Source: Pseudomonas fluorescens Q2-87
GTDB taxonomy: Bacteria; Pseudomonadota; Gammaproteobacteria; Pseudomonadales; Pseudomonadaceae
Length of the DNA: 64,000 nucleotides
Reading direction: 5' to 3'
Assembly: GCF_000281895.1 (NCBI RefSeq)
Contig: NZ_CM001558.1
Location: 186,001 to 250,000 of the forward strand
This document shows, in pieces, positions 46,572 through 55,618 of the stretch (positions are counted from its first letter, which is position 1; each line of letters opens with the position of its first letter). A program made the position numbers and the translations under genes. The notes below the pieces were generated by a model. The model worked only from the letters and a program-made list of their open reading frames with translations, searched no databases and was not told the DNA's origin.

Positions 46572-47297
46572 TCAGCGTACCGAGCGCAGCGAACCGGCGA
46601 CCCGTGGCAGCACGCGGCCGGTGACTTCGGCGATGTAGCTCAAGAACAGCGTGCCCACCGAACTCTTGTAGTGCTGCGGATCGCGGCTGGCGATGGCGAG
46701 CACGCCGTGTACGCCTTGATGGGCGATGGCGACGACTGCGGTAGAGCCGATCTGCTGGCGCTGTTCTTCGCCGAACAGGAAGTCCAGCTCATGTTCGCGC
46801 AGGCTGCCGCTGACGCTTTTGTTTTCCGTGAGCAGGCCGCCGATGGCCGTCTGGGCTTCGGCGTGGGTCACCCAGCGGCCCACGGGCATGGCGTTGTCGC
46901 CGAACAGGATGAGGCTGACAAAAGGCACCTGGAAATCCTGGCGCAGGCTGTCTTCGACACTCATCACCAGATCTTCGAGGGTGCTGGCATCCATCAATGC
47001 CAGGATCAAGCGGCGGGTCTTGTCGAAGAGCCGGTCGTTGTCCCGGGCCACGTCCATCAGGTGCGAAAGACGGTGGCGCATTTCGATGTTGCGCTCGCGC
47101 AGGATTTTCATCTGGTGTTCCACCAGCGACACGGTGTCCCCGCGTCGATGGGGAATGCGCATGGTCGCCAGCAGTTCTTCATGCTCGACGAAGAAGTCCG
47201 GGTGAGCCTCCAGGTAAGCGGCCACGGACGCAGCTTGGGTAAGCTGATCCGTGGATTCGTCGGGCTGCGGGGCTGGAACCTGTGGCTTGTCGGTCAT
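46572..47297 (-). CDS. DUF484 protein
   Basis: 241-residue DUF484 (GAF-like) protein of unknown function. [20 protein letters not shown] and [20 protein letters not shown] are the family N-terminus, then a coiled segment and a GAF-type domain ending [20 protein letters not shown]. It lies between dapF and xerC with gaps of 13 and 2 bases, the conserved position of yigA. A link to XerC function has been suggested by context only. Confidence 0.9.
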   Translation of the reverse strand: MTDKPQVPAPQPDESTDQLTQAASVAAYLEAHPDFFVEHEELLATMRIPHRRGDTVSLVEHQMKILRERNIEMRHRLSHLMDVARDNDRLFDKTRRLILALMDASTLEDLVMSVEDSLRQDFQVPFVSLILFGDNAMPVGRWVTHAEAQTAIGGLLTENKSVSGSLREHELDFLFGEEQRQQIGSTAVVAIAHQGVHGVLAIASRDPQHYKSSVGTLFLSYIAEVTGRVLPRVAGSLRSVR

Positions 47298-47310
47298 GGG
47301 ATTGGCTCAC

Positions 47311-48141
47311 TCAAAGACGAACTTGTCCTTCGTATACGCGTACCGCCGGGCCGGTCATCATCACCGGTTGGCCAGGGCCTGCCCATTCGATGGACAGGCG
47401 CCCGCCCGGCAGGTCGATCAACAATGGCGAATCCATCCACCCCTGGCTGATCGCGGCGACAGCAGCGGCGCAGGCGCCGGTACCGCAGGCCTGGGTTTCC
47501 CCGGCGCCACGTTCCCAGACGCGCAGTTGGGCGCGATGGCGGTCGATGACTTGCAGGAAACCGACGTTCACCCGCGCCGGAAAGCGCGGATGATGCTCGA
47601 TTTTCGGCCCCAGCTCATGCACCGGGGCACTGTTGATATCGGCCACTCGCAGCACAGCATGGGGATTACCCATGGACACCGCCGCCAGCTCCACCGTGGC
47701 GCCGTCCACCTCGACCTGATAACTCAGGGCCTGGGCCGGTGCTTCGAACGGAATATCCGCCGGCACCAGGCGCGGGGCACCCATGTTCACGCCGATCTGG
47801 CCGTCGCTGCGCACATCCAGTTCGATGATGCCGCTCTTGGTCTCGACGCGAATCTGCCGCTTGGCGGTCAGGCGCTTGTCCAGCACGAAGCGGGCGAAGC
47901 AGCGCGCACCGTTGCCGCATTGCTCCACTTCCGAACCGTCGGCGTTGAAGATCCGATAACGGAAATCCACGTCCGGGTTATTGGGCGCCTCGACGATCAG
48001 CAACTGGTCGAAACCGATACCGGTGTGCCGATCGCCCCATTGCTTGGCGTGCTTGGGCAGGATGTGCGCGTGCTGGCTGACCAGGTCGAGGACCATGAAG
48101 TCATTGCCCAGGCCGTGCATCTTGGTAAAACGCAGCAGCAT
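47311..48141 (-). CDS. dapF: Diaminopimelate epimerase
   Basis: 276-residue PLP-independent epimerase converting LL- to meso-diaminopimelate for lysine and peptidoglycan. [19 protein letters not shown] at the N-terminus, active-site Cys in [15 protein letters not shown] and the second catalytic Cys in [14 protein letters not shown]. The frame is open 11 codons upstream, but the ATG at 48141 gives the family start. It lies 4 bases after lysA. Confidence 0.97.
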   Translation of the reverse strand: MLLRFTKMHGLGNDFMVLDLVSQHAHILPKHAKQWGDRHTGIGFDQLLIVEAPNNPDVDFRYRIFNADGSEVEQCGNGARCFARFVLDKRLTAKRQIRVETKSGIIELDVRSDGQIGVNMGAPRLVPADIPFEAPAQALSYQVEVDGATVELAAVSMGNPHAVLRVADINSAPVHELGPKIEHHPRFPARVNVGFLQVIDRHRAQLRVWERGAGETQACGTGACAAAVAAISQGWMDSPLLIDLPGGRLSIEWAGPGQPVMMTGPAVRVYEGQVRL

Positions 48142-48145
48142 GGTT

Positions 48146-49393
48146 TTACTCCGGCAGCAGGCTTTCGCCGGCAAACAACTCGGCTACCGTCTCGCGGCGA
48201 CGCACTTGGAATGCCTGATCACCGTCCACCAGCACCTCGGCGCAACGGCCACGGGTGTTGTAGTTGGAACTCATGACAAACCCATAGGCACCGGCCGAAT
48301 GCACGGCCAGCAGATCGCCTTCTTCCAGCGCCAGTTCCCGGCCCTTGGCCAGGAAATCGCCGGTTTCGCAGATCGGTCCGACGATGTCATAGCTGCGGGC
48401 AACGGTATCGCGCGGGCGTACCGCCGTCACGTCCATCCACGCCTGGTACAGCGCCGGGCGGATCAGGTCGTTCATCGCCGCATCGACGATGGCGAAATCC
48501 TTGTGCTCGGTGTGCTTGAGGTATTCGACCTGGGTCAGCAGCACGCCGGCGTTGGCCACGATGTAGCGGCCTGGCTCGAACATCAGCGCCAGGTCGCGAC
48601 CTTCGAGGCGCTCGCGCACGGTTTTGATGTAGTCGGCCACCAGCGGCGGTTCTTCGTCGCGGTAGCGCACGCCGACACCGCCGCCCAGGTCGATGTGCCG
48701 CAGGTAGATCCCGCAGTCGCCGAGGCGGTCGACCAGTGCCAGCAGGCGGTCGAGGGCATCGATGAAGGGCTCGAGAGTGGTCAGCTGCGAGCCGATGTGG
48801 CAATCGACGCCCAGCACTTCCAGGTTCGGCAGTTGGGCGGCGCGCACGTACACGTCTTCGGCGTCGGCGATGGCGATGCCGAACTTGTTTTCCTTCAGGC
48901 CGGTGGAAATGTACGGGTGGGTACCGGCATCGACGTCAGGGTTCACGCGCAGGGAAACCGGTGCACGGACACCCAGCTCGGCGGCAACCACTTGCAGGCG
49001 TTCGAGCTCGTCGGTGGATTCGATGTTGAAGCAGTGGACCCCCACTTGCAGGGCGCGACGCATGTCCTCACGGGTCTTGCCGACGCCGGAGAAGACGATT
49101 TTGTCGGCGCTGCCCCCGGCGGCCAGGACGCGTTCGAGCTCGCCGCCGGAAACGATGTCGAAACCGGCGCCCAGGCGTGCCAGGACATTGAGCACGCCCA
49201 GGTTGGAGTTGGCCTTGACGGCGAAGCACACCAGGTGCGGCATGCCGTCGAGGGCATCGGCGAACGTGCGGTATTGGGCTTCGATGTGTGCACGGGAATA
49301 GACGTAGGTCGGCGTGCCGAAACGTTCGGCGATCGCAGACAGGGCAACCCCTTCCGCGAACAGCTCCCCGCCACGGTAGTTAAAAGCGTCCAT
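48146..49393 (-). CDS. lysA: Diaminopimelate decarboxylase
   Basis: 415-residue fold-type III PLP enzyme making lysine from meso-diaminopimelate, the last step. PLP lysine in [15 protein letters not shown] (about residue 60), [12 protein letters not shown], the substrate loop [23 protein letters not shown], and C-terminal [16 protein letters not shown] with the Cys that completes the active site of the partner subunit. It lies between lptM and dapF in a tight minus-strand operon. Unlike E. coli, no divergent lysR is present. Confidence 0.97.
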   Translation of the reverse strand: MDAFNYRGGELFAEGVALSAIAERFGTPTYVYSRAHIEAQYRTFADALDGMPHLVCFAVKANSNLGVLNVLARLGAGFDIVSGGELERVLAAGGSADKIVFSGVGKTREDMRRALQVGVHCFNIESTDELERLQVVAAELGVRAPVSLRVNPDVDAGTHPYISTGLKENKFGIAIADAEDVYVRAAQLPNLEVLGVDCHIGSQLTTLEPFIDALDRLLALVDRLGDCGIYLRHIDLGGGVGVRYRDEEPPLVADYIKTVRERLEGRDLALMFEPGRYIVANAGVLLTQVEYLKHTEHKDFAIVDAAMNDLIRPALYQAWMDVTAVRPRDTVARSYDIVGPICETGDFLAKGRELALEEGDLLAVHSAGAYGFVMSSNYNTRGRCAEVLVDGDQAFQVRRRETVAELFAGESLLPE

Positions 49394-49402
49394 GGCGTTC
49401 CC

Positions 49403-49573
49403 TTAGTAAGTGGTGTGGGTGTCGTGCGCGTGGGCCTTGGATTGCGACGACTTGGCCTGTTCTTCAGGGGACTTGCTGTCATCCGGCAGGTACAGCGGAC
49501 CTTTTTGACCACAGGCTGTCACAAGGCAAGCAACCGCGACGAGCGCAGCAAGGGAAGAGATCAGGCGCTTCAT
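49403..49573 (-). CDS. lptM: LPS translocon maturation lipoprotein LptM (LppL/YifL)
   Basis: 56-residue lipoprotein. Signal MKRLISSLAALVAVACLVTA is followed by the lipobox Cys in TACGQKGPLYLPDD, the LptM family core, and a polar tail ending HAHDTHTTY. In E. coli LptM assists disulfide maturation of LptD in the outer membrane. It lies 9 bases upstream of lysA and is divergent from cyaY. Confidence 0.93.
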   Translation of the reverse strand: MKRLISSLAALVAVACLVTACGQKGPLYLPDDSKSPEEQAKSSQSKAHAHDTHTTY

Positions 49574-49757
49574 GGCGAAATCCTTGAAAATGCGTTAATT
49601 GCGCCGGAGTATACCGGCCACCCGGCAGCTTGCCTATGCAACGGGGCTCCCGTCCGGCGGCGCTGGTGTCGTTGATCGGTATATCCTTTGCAATCGTCGG
49701 GCGGCGTCCGTATCTTGCGGCGCTTGAGCATGAGCAGACATTTTCGAGGTTGCCACA

Positions 49758-50090
49758 ATGAGTTTGACTGAAGCCCGTTTCCACGATCTGGTCGATGCGA
49801 CCCAGCAAACGCTGGAAGATGTCTTCGACGACAGCGGCCTGGACATCGACCTGGAAAGCTCCGCCGGTGTGCTGACCGTCAAGTTCGAGAACGGCAGCCA
49901 GTTGATCTTCAGTCGCCAGGAGCCGTTGCGGCAATTGTGGCTGGCAGCCGTCTCCGGTGGTTTCCACTTCGACTACGACGAGGAAAGCGAGCGCTGGATG
50001 TGCGACAAGAGCGAAGAGCAGTTGGGCGAGATGCTCGAGCGGATCGTCAAGCAGCAGGCGGATGTGGTACTCGATTTCGAAGGCCTGTGA
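49758..50090 (+). CDS. cyaY: Iron-sulfur assembly protein CyaY (frataxin)
   Basis: 110-residue bacterial frataxin. MSLTEARFHDLVDATQQTLE with the acidic ridge (EDVFDDSGLDIDLESSAG), then GVLTVKFENGSQLIFSRQEP and QLWLAAVSGGFHFDYDEES. Modulates iron delivery and IscS activity. It is divergent from lptM, as in E. coli and P. aeruginosa, and is followed by the DUF1289 gene after four bases. Confidence 0.96.
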   Translation: MSLTEARFHDLVDATQQTLEDVFDDSGLDIDLESSAGVLTVKFENGSQLIFSRQEPLRQLWLAAVSGGFHFDYDEESERWMCDKSEEQLGEMLERIVKQQADVVLDFEGL

Positions 50091-50094
50091 CCGC

Positions 50095-50313
50095 GTGAGC
50101 CAGACTGCCCAGGCGCGTCCGCCCAAGCCGCTCTACAGCAATGTCAGCCCGGCCGTGCCGTCACCGTGCACCGGCGTGTGCAAGCTCGATGAGCAAAAGG
50201 TCTGCCTCGGCTGTTTCCGTCACGTGGAGGATATCCGCCAGTGGCGCTCGGCCGATGATGAGCGACGGCGGGCCATCTGTGCCGAGGCGGCTCAACGACG
50301 ATCCTCAGCCTGA
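50095..50313 (+). CDS. DUF1289 domain protein
   Basis: 72-residue protein with the four-cysteine DUF1289 pattern SPCTGVCKLDEQKVCLGCFR and the trailing EDIRQWRSADDERRRAI. Unknown function, possibly iron-sulfur or zinc binding. GTG start four bases after the cyaY stop, so translation is probably coupled. Confidence 0.85.
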   Translation: MSQTAQARPPKPLYSNVSPAVPSPCTGVCKLDEQKVCLGCFRHVEDIRQWRSADDERRRAICAEAAQRRSSA

Positions 50314-50371
50314 TCAACGCCACTGTCCGCCTGGGTTGTTTATTTATTGAGCTGTGGTAGTGTCCGGCTAT

Positions 50372-50432
50372 GCCTCAACTCATCGAGGCTGGTGAAAACC
50401 CCGTCTTCCTTTGGCGGGGTTTTGCTTTTTTT
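50372..50432 (+). terminator. rnk leader: stem-loop plus terminator before rnk
   Basis: A first stem GCCTC/GAGGC (50372-50389) is followed by a strong intrinsic terminator AAAACCCCG-tcttcctttgg-CGGGGTTTT with a T-rich tail to 50432, only 29 bases before the rnk ATG. It corresponds to the pseudomonad rnk leader, an attenuator candidate known from comparative analyses. It might instead end the cyaY-DUF1289 transcript, or do both. Confidence 0.65.
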
Positions 50433-50460
50433 GTGCAGAAGAAAGGAGTCTGCCTGAATC

Positions 50461-50871
50461 ATGACCGCACCTTCCATCACCCTTACCCGTCTGGACGTAC
50501 AGCGTCTGGAACGCCTGATCGACAGCCTCGACGAGACGCTGCCGGGCGTGATTGCGCTGCAAACCGAGCTGGATCGCGCCGAGACCCTGGTGGGCCACGA
50601 TGAAGTGCCCGCCGACGTCGTGACCATGAATTCACGCGTGCACTGCCGCGAAGAAAGCAGTGGCAAGGATTATCACCTGACCCTGGTTTATCCACAGGAC
50701 GCCAATGCCGACGAAGGCCGGATTTCTATCCTGGCGCCGGTGGGCAGCGCCTTGCTGGGCCTGAAGGTCGGCCAGCACATCGACTGGCCGGCCCCGGGCG
50801 GCAAGACGTTGAAACTGACGTTGCTGGACGTTGAATATCAGCCGGAAGCAGGCGGCGATTTCCACCTTTAA
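50461..50871 (+). CDS. rnk: Regulator of nucleoside diphosphate kinase
   Basis: 136-residue Rnk protein. An N-terminal coiled-coil (TRLDVQRLERLIDSLDETLP) precedes a GreA-like C-terminal FKBP-fold domain (YHLTLVYPQDANADEGRISI, LAPVGSALLGLKVG). Rnk binds RNA polymerase and influences nucleoside triphosphate levels and alginate production. GAAAGGAG precedes the ATG. It is controlled by the leader terminator upstream and convergent with cyaA. Confidence 0.95.
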   Translation: MTAPSITLTRLDVQRLERLIDSLDETLPGVIALQTELDRAETLVGHDEVPADVVTMNSRVHCREESSGKDYHLTLVYPQDANADEGRISILAPVGSALLGLKVGQHIDWPAPGGKTLKLTLLDVEYQPEAGGDFHL

Positions 50872-50884
50872 GTGTCCGGATATT

Positions 50885-53728
50885 TCAGACCAGGGCCAGT
50901 GCCTCGTTCAGGGCGCGTTCCAGGTCGGCCTTGTAGCGCAGGTACAGATTGCTTGAACAGGCATCGTCGCCCACCAGCCCCGACAGGTCCAGGTCGGTGA
51001 TATAGCAACGATAGCGCTGGGCTTCGCGGCGCTGTCCGATGATTTCCCTGGCGACCACGCGAAACAGCTGGTCGCCATGCTCCAGTTCGGAAAACTCCTG
51101 CTGATCGCAATACAGGGTGACGTGCACTTGACCGTGCGCGGCTTTGCCAATGATCGCCTGCACGTCATAGAACGGATTGTTCACCGGCGTCTGCGGGGCC
51201 GACCGTGCTTCGATCCGCCGCGCCCGGCCACTGCCTGAGGGCAGCAACTGATAGTAGAGCGTTTCCAGGCCCAACGGCTGGGCAACCTCCATCGATAACA
51301 GCGCGTCCCGGCGGTACAACAGTGATTGCAGGAAGCGCTGCAACGGCACCAGCAAGCTTTGTTCGTCGTGATAGGGCAGGCGCTGCTGCCATAGAGCGTT
51401 GAGCTCATCGAGCACGTACAGATCGGCTTCGTCCTCGTAGACCCGGTAGAACACCTGGATGCACTCGGGCTGGCCCATGGGCAGGATCAACGCCAGGTCG
51501 TGGTCGTCCAGGGCCATCGGGTCCAGGTGCAGCGGGCTGTAGGCGGTCGGTTCTTCACCCAGATAATCCGTCAGCGCCGACAGGCTGCCCAGCGCCACGT
51601 GATTGACCTGGCCGGGCACCAGCTCCAGCACGTGGTAGTGCTGCTGGACCTGGAGCAGATAACGATAATTGAGCCTGCTCAGTAGCAGGGTCTGCGCCGT
51701 TTCGATGACTTCCTCGACGCGCCGCGCGATGAACTGGGCGCGGTTGTGGCAGAAGCAGCGCACCTGCAAACGCGGTTGACGCTGGTCGTTGGGCAGATCG
51801 TTGAGGTAATCGCGCAGGCAGTCGAGCAAGGCATGCTCGCCGTCGAAGCGGTTGACCAGCACTTCGTTCCAAGTGTTGAGCGTGACTTGGTCGAGGGTCA
51901 GCACCAGGTTCTCCCTGACTCCGGCGTAGCTCAGGGAGTCGGTGCGCTCGGTGGTCATCAGGATATTCAGGTCGCGGTGATGCTTGAGCGGATCAACGCC
52001 GACGTTCACCAGGATCAACACTTCGCCGGGTACGCTGGCGCGCAGCAATTGCGCTTCGTCCACCGTGGCCAGGGGCAGGGCGATGGTCTGTTGCAGACTG
52101 CCGAGCAGGTTGAACAGCTCGAACTCGCTCAGGTCGCTGTCGCCGGGGTGCAGCGCCAGGCGCGTGCTGCTGTCGATTACGCCGTTGCGATGGCACCAGG
52201 TCAGCAGTTCCAGTAATTCACGGCTGCGCTTGATCGGCGCGAAATTTTCCCATTCCAGTGCGTTGAGGCTGCCGTTGTAGAGGCCCCACTGGTTCTGTCC
52301 CGGCTCTTTCTTGTTCGGCGACTGGACCAGCGTCAGGGTGTCTTCGGCCAAGTCCGGAGCGATGCCGGGATTGATGAATTCGACCTTGTCGGCCTTGCGC
52401 TCGAAGGCTGCATACAGGCGCCGGCCAAGAACGTTGAGGTCGCGCTTGTTGATGACGCTGACGGTTTTTTCAGTGCGGGCGAACTGCGTCAGGAAGCGGT
52501 AACTGTGAGTGAGTTCGTTGACCAGCGCGCGCCGTTCGTTGCTGACCTGGCGCACCTTCCACTGGCTGCGGCTGTCCAGCAGCGCCAGTTGCCGCTGGTC
52601 CCAGCCCCATTCCCGGGCCAGTCGCTCGAGCAGTACTCGTTGCCAGCCACTGCTGCGTCCCTGGCCTGTGAGCTTGCGATTGACCTTCAAGTACAGCGCC
52701 CGGCGAATCAGTTCCAGGCGCTCGGGTTCGCCACGGGTGCTGAGGTATTCCTCGAGGCGGCGGTAAACCACCATGTAGGGGTCGAGTTCTTCCAGGTCCA
52801 GGCGGTTGGCGAACACGGCTTGCTTAAAGCGCAGGCTCAGGCAGCGGACGTCGGGATGTTCGCTGGCGTAGACCTCGGTCAGCAGCAGCTTGAGCACTGA
52901 CTTGTAGGGCGACTCGATGCCTTTGAACAGCTGCCACAGGCCGGCACCAATGAACTCGCCTGGCGGGATATAAGCCAAGTGCCCGAGATCCAGCGTTTCG
53001 TCGGCGCGGATGAAGCGCTTGGAAATCAGCGTATGGGTGTACTGCTCATAATTGTCTTCTTCATACACCGGCACCAGCCACCAGATCGGCGTACGCCCGG
53101 CCAGCCAGATCGCGGTGCGGTAGAACTCGTCCAGCAGCAGGTAATGCTGAGTCGTGCCGCAATCGTCTGAACTGAGTTGGTTATCCCGCTCGCCCCGCAC
53201 GAAACGCGCCGGATCGATGAGGAAAAAATGAGCTTCGGCGCCCTGGGTCGCGGCCCATGTCTCCAGCAACTGGCATTTTTTGCGCAGCTCGGCCAGTTCG
53301 TCATCGCTCAGGTCCGGGCCGTGGCAAACCCACACGTCCATGTCGCTCTGGTCAGCCTGGGCGAGGGTGCCGAGGCTGCCCATCAGGAACAGCCCGAGGA
53401 TCGGCCGTGGCGGGTTGCTGCCGTGGCGCGGTTTGTAGGAGAACGACCGTGTCAGCCGCTGGGCCTCGGCGAGAACGTTGGCATCGGGCTCGTAGTTGGA
53501 CAATCCGGCCGGCGTGCTGCCGGAGACGTAGCCGGGCAGTAGCGGATGATTGACGTGAAAGAACAGCGGCAGCAGCGTCAACACGCCTTGCTGGCGAGGC
53601 GACAGGCCTTCCAGGGCGCGATCCATCCGGACGGTGTTGAGTTTGAGAAAACGGGCGCGCAGCTGGCTCAGGACCTTGCGGTCGATTCCCTCGTCCAGAT
53701 CGGGGCGTATTTCATGGTTGCGGGTCAT
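50885..53728 (-). CDS. cyaA: Class I adenylate cyclase
   Basis: 947-residue enterobacterial-type class I cyclase making cAMP from ATP. The N-terminal catalytic half shows LGLFLMGSLGTLAQADQSDM with DVWVCH (residues about 105-135), the nucleotidyltransferase GS...DxD motif, and LLLDEFYRTAIWLAGRTPIWW. The C-terminal half is the regulatory region (LNDLPNDQRQPRLQVRCFCH). A longer protein than E. coli CyaA (848). cAMP acts through Vfr/Crp in pseudomonads, often distinct from carbon catabolite control, which is Crc's task. Confidence 0.95.
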   Translation of the reverse strand: MTRNHEIRPDLDEGIDRKVLSQLRARFLKLNTVRMDRALEGLSPRQQGVLTLLPLFFHVNHPLLPGYVSGSTPAGLSNYEPDANVLAEAQRLTRSFSYKPRHGSNPPRPILGLFLMGSLGTLAQADQSDMDVWVCHGPDLSDDELAELRKKCQLLETWAATQGAEAHFFLIDPARFVRGERDNQLSSDDCGTTQHYLLLDEFYRTAIWLAGRTPIWWLVPVYEEDNYEQYTHTLISKRFIRADETLDLGHLAYIPPGEFIGAGLWQLFKGIESPYKSVLKLLLTEVYASEHPDVRCLSLRFKQAVFANRLDLEELDPYMVVYRRLEEYLSTRGEPERLELIRRALYLKVNRKLTGQGRSSGWQRVLLERLAREWGWDQRQLALLDSRSQWKVRQVSNERRALVNELTHSYRFLTQFARTEKTVSVINKRDLNVLGRRLYAAFERKADKVEFINPGIAPDLAEDTLTLVQSPNKKEPGQNQWGLYNGSLNALEWENFAPIKRSRELLELLTWCHRNGVIDSSTRLALHPGDSDLSEFELFNLLGSLQQTIALPLATVDEAQLLRASVPGEVLILVNVGVDPLKHHRDLNILMTTERTDSLSYAGVRENLVLTLDQVTLNTWNEVLVNRFDGEHALLDCLRDYLNDLPNDQRQPRLQVRCFCHNRAQFIARRVEEVIETAQTLLLSRLNYRYLLQVQQHYHVLELVPGQVNHVALGSLSALTDYLGEEPTAYSPLHLDPMALDDHDLALILPMGQPECIQVFYRVYEDEADLYVLDELNALWQQRLPYHDEQSLLVPLQRFLQSLLYRRDALLSMEVAQPLGLETLYYQLLPSGSGRARRIEARSAPQTPVNNPFYDVQAIIGKAAHGQVHVTLYCDQQEFSELEHGDQLFRVVAREIIGQRREAQRYRCYITDLDLSGLVGDDACSSNLYLRYKADLERALNEALALV

Positions 53729-53907
53729 GTCGGCTCAAACCGGCTCGCGGCATCGAACGTGGGAGAACACAGGTGATGGCAGTTTAGCGCCCGGATTGAG
53801 GAATTCTTAAGCTGAAAGTAGGAATTTGGCGTCAGATTTTTCTTAGGCAGGCGCCAATGCGCCTGCGGAAATCCCGAGCAAGGAGATTTCCGTGGGCGAC
53901 AGGGGGA

Positions 53908-54153
53908 TCAAGCGGCTTCTTGGACGCTGAGTATGGTCAGAACGGTTTGTATGTTTTGCGCCGCATCGCGTCCCAGGCTGGTCAGATAACCACCATCGGG
54001 TTGGCTGATCAGTTCTTTTTCGTACAGGCGTTGGGCGGCGGCAATGGCTTTAGGGGCAGCGGTCTGATGAATTTTCAGGCCTTCCTGGGAACTGTCCAGG
54101 TTGAAGAGTGCAAGGATTTCCAGTTCGGCAACCAGCTCAGGGGTAAGCGACAT
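53908..54153 (-). CDS. TIGR02647 family DNA-binding-like protein
   Basis: 81-residue protein with the sequence MSLTPELVAELEILALFNLD, then GLKIHQTAAPKAIAAAQRLY and a C-terminal VLTILSVQEAA. It matches the TIGR02647 family of small Pseudomonas proteins, described as DNA-binding by structure; function unknown. The start at 54153 lies inside a longer open frame whose extension is not conserved. Intergenic sequence between it and cyaA (53729-53907) shows no gene. Confidence 0.82.
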   Translation of the reverse strand: MSLTPELVAELEILALFNLDSSQEGLKIHQTAAPKAIAAAQRLYEKELISQPDGGYLTSLGRDAAQNIQTVLTILSVQEAA

Positions 54154-54275
54154 AAGGACTCCAGACTTTCTAGGAATTTGGACGACAGCGTCACTAAGGT
54201 GAGCGTAGTCGGGCGGGCTGTCCAGTGTCAGTGTCATGCTTTTTGGTTTTTTGTAGCGAGTCCAGGCAAGTTCCT

Positions 54276-54386
54276 TGTGGCGAGGGGATTTATCCTCGTT
54301 GGGGCGCGAAGCGGCCCTAAGAAAATGGATTCATCACGATTCTGGGCCTGCTGCGCAGTCCAGCGGGGATAAATCCCCTCGCCACA
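54276..54386. repeat. REP doublet (GAGGGGATTTATCCCC type)
   Basis: TGTGGCGAGGGGATTTATCC and inverted GGATAAATCCCCTCGCCACA, 111 bases in all with inner hairpins (GGGGCGCGAAGCGGCCC and CTGCGCAG). A third REP sequence variant in this window. Confidence 0.9.
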
Positions 54387-54418
54387 GGGCTTGCCACAGA
54401 AGCAACTTTGCCTGTCGT

Positions 54419-54703
54419 TCAGTTCTTTTCCGGCGGTAACTCAGGTAGCGCGCGCAATGCGGCTTCGTACCACTCGGTATTGAAAGGGCGGTCTTCTTCC
54501 AAGATCGCGTCGATCTCCACCGCCAGCACATGGGCCATCAGGTTGAGAATCTCGTCGCGCTCATAACCCACCAGGGTCAATTTGTTGAACGTGGCTTTCG
54601 CCGCTGGCGGGTTGTCACTTTCGATCTGGTTTTCGATGGCTTGGATCAGGGTGTTCTCGACGAATTCTTCCTCGTCGCTGTCGATGTCGGTTGGCTCGCT
54701 CAT
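54419..54703 (-). CDS. Conserved small acidic protein
   Basis: 94 residues, acidic (SDEEEFVENTLIQAIENQIE at the N-terminus), with LTLVGYERDEILNLMAHVLA and LPELPPEKN at the end. No transmembrane or signal sequence. I recognise it only as a conserved Pseudomonas protein of unknown function that follows cyaA in the genus. ATG at 54703 has AGGAGCCTGCC upstream. Confidence 0.75.
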   Translation of the reverse strand: MSEPTDIDSDEEEFVENTLIQAIENQIESDNPPAAKATFNKLTLVGYERDEILNLMAHVLAVEIDAILEEDRPFNTEWYEAALRALPELPPEKN

Positions 54704-54827
54704 GGCAGGCTCCTTGAATGAAGGCCGCCAGTTTACCTGCATTGCGCGGCGTGATGCGCCTGGCGAGAAGTGCCTGGGCAGTCTATAACGCTAGGCTGCC
54801 CACCCCGCACGGCCTGGAGGCTTTGTA

Positions 54828-55487
54828 ATGCTTGAGCTTTATGGTTTCTCCGTCAGTAATTATTACAACATGGTCAAGTTGGCGCTGCTGGAGAAGGGCT
54901 TGCCCTTCGAAGAAGTGTTGTTCTACCCCAGCCAGACTCCCGAAGCCCTGGCCGTCAGCCCGCGCGGCAAGGTGCCGGTGCTGAAAACCGAGCAAGGGTT
55001 CATCAACGAAACCAGCGTGATCCTTGAATACATCGAGCAAACCCAACCTGGCAAAGCCTTGCTGCCCAGTGACCCGTTCGAGCGTGCCCAGGTATTGGCC
55101 TTGTGCAGAGAGATCGAGTTGTACATCGAGCTGCCGGGGCGAGCCTGCTACGGCGAAGCGTTTTTCGGCATGACGGTACCCGATGCCATCAAGGAAAAGA
55201 CCCGGGCCGAATTGCTCCTGGGGTTCGCTTCGCTCGGCAGGCACGGCAAATTCTCGCCCTACGTGGCGGGCGATAGCATGAGCCTGGCCGATCTGTATTT
55301 TCTCTACAGCTTATCGCTGGCCCTGCAGGTGGGCAGGAAGCTGTTCGATATCGACCTGTTGGCAGACATGCCGGCGGCCAAGGCGCTGATGGAGCGGATG
55401 GAGCAGAACCCGCATGTGCAGCGGATCGCGGCGGATCGAGACGCGGCGATGCCGGCGTTTTTGGCGATGATCGCTGCCAAGAAGTGA
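54828..55487 (+). CDS. Glutathione S-transferase family protein
   Basis: 219 residues. Thioredoxin-fold N-domain (MLELYGFSVSNYYNMVKLAL, PRGKVPVLKTEQGFINETSV with the cis-Pro and the glutathione ES/TS motif) and an all-helical C-domain (MSLADLYFLYSLSLALQVG). The N-terminal SVSNYYN stands where Ser or Tyr activates the thiol. Substrate unknown. GGAGG precedes the ATG. Confidence 0.9.
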   Translation: MLELYGFSVSNYYNMVKLALLEKGLPFEEVLFYPSQTPEALAVSPRGKVPVLKTEQGFINETSVILEYIEQTQPGKALLPSDPFERAQVLALCREIELYIELPGRACYGEAFFGMTVPDAIKEKTRAELLLGFASLGRHGKFSPYVAGDSMSLADLYFLYSLSLALQVGRKLFDIDLLADMPAAKALMERMEQNPHVQRIAADRDAAMPAFLAMIAAKK

Positions 55488-55513
55488 AGTGTTGAGGTGA
55501 TCTCAGGATCGCC

Positions 55514-55608
55514 TTCGCGAGCAAGCTCGCTCCCACATTGGATCCCCAGTGAACACAATTCTTGTGAACATATAGAGATCTACTGTGGAAGCGAGCTTGC
55601 TCGCGAAG
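55514..55608. repeat. REP pair in opposite polarity
   Basis: TTCGCGAGCAAGCTCGCTCC with CACA (55514-55537) followed by TGTGGAAGCGAGCTTGCTCG with CGAA (55584-55608). The GTGGGAG-like ends face inward rather than outward, the reverse of the other nine doublets. Confidence 0.85.
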
Positions 55609-55618
55609 CTTTTGGCTT

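Noticed and set aside
47981..49675. Plus-strand open frame of 564 codons opposite lysA and lptM
   Set aside because: Shadow of lysA; it also spans several genuine minus-strand gene boundaries.
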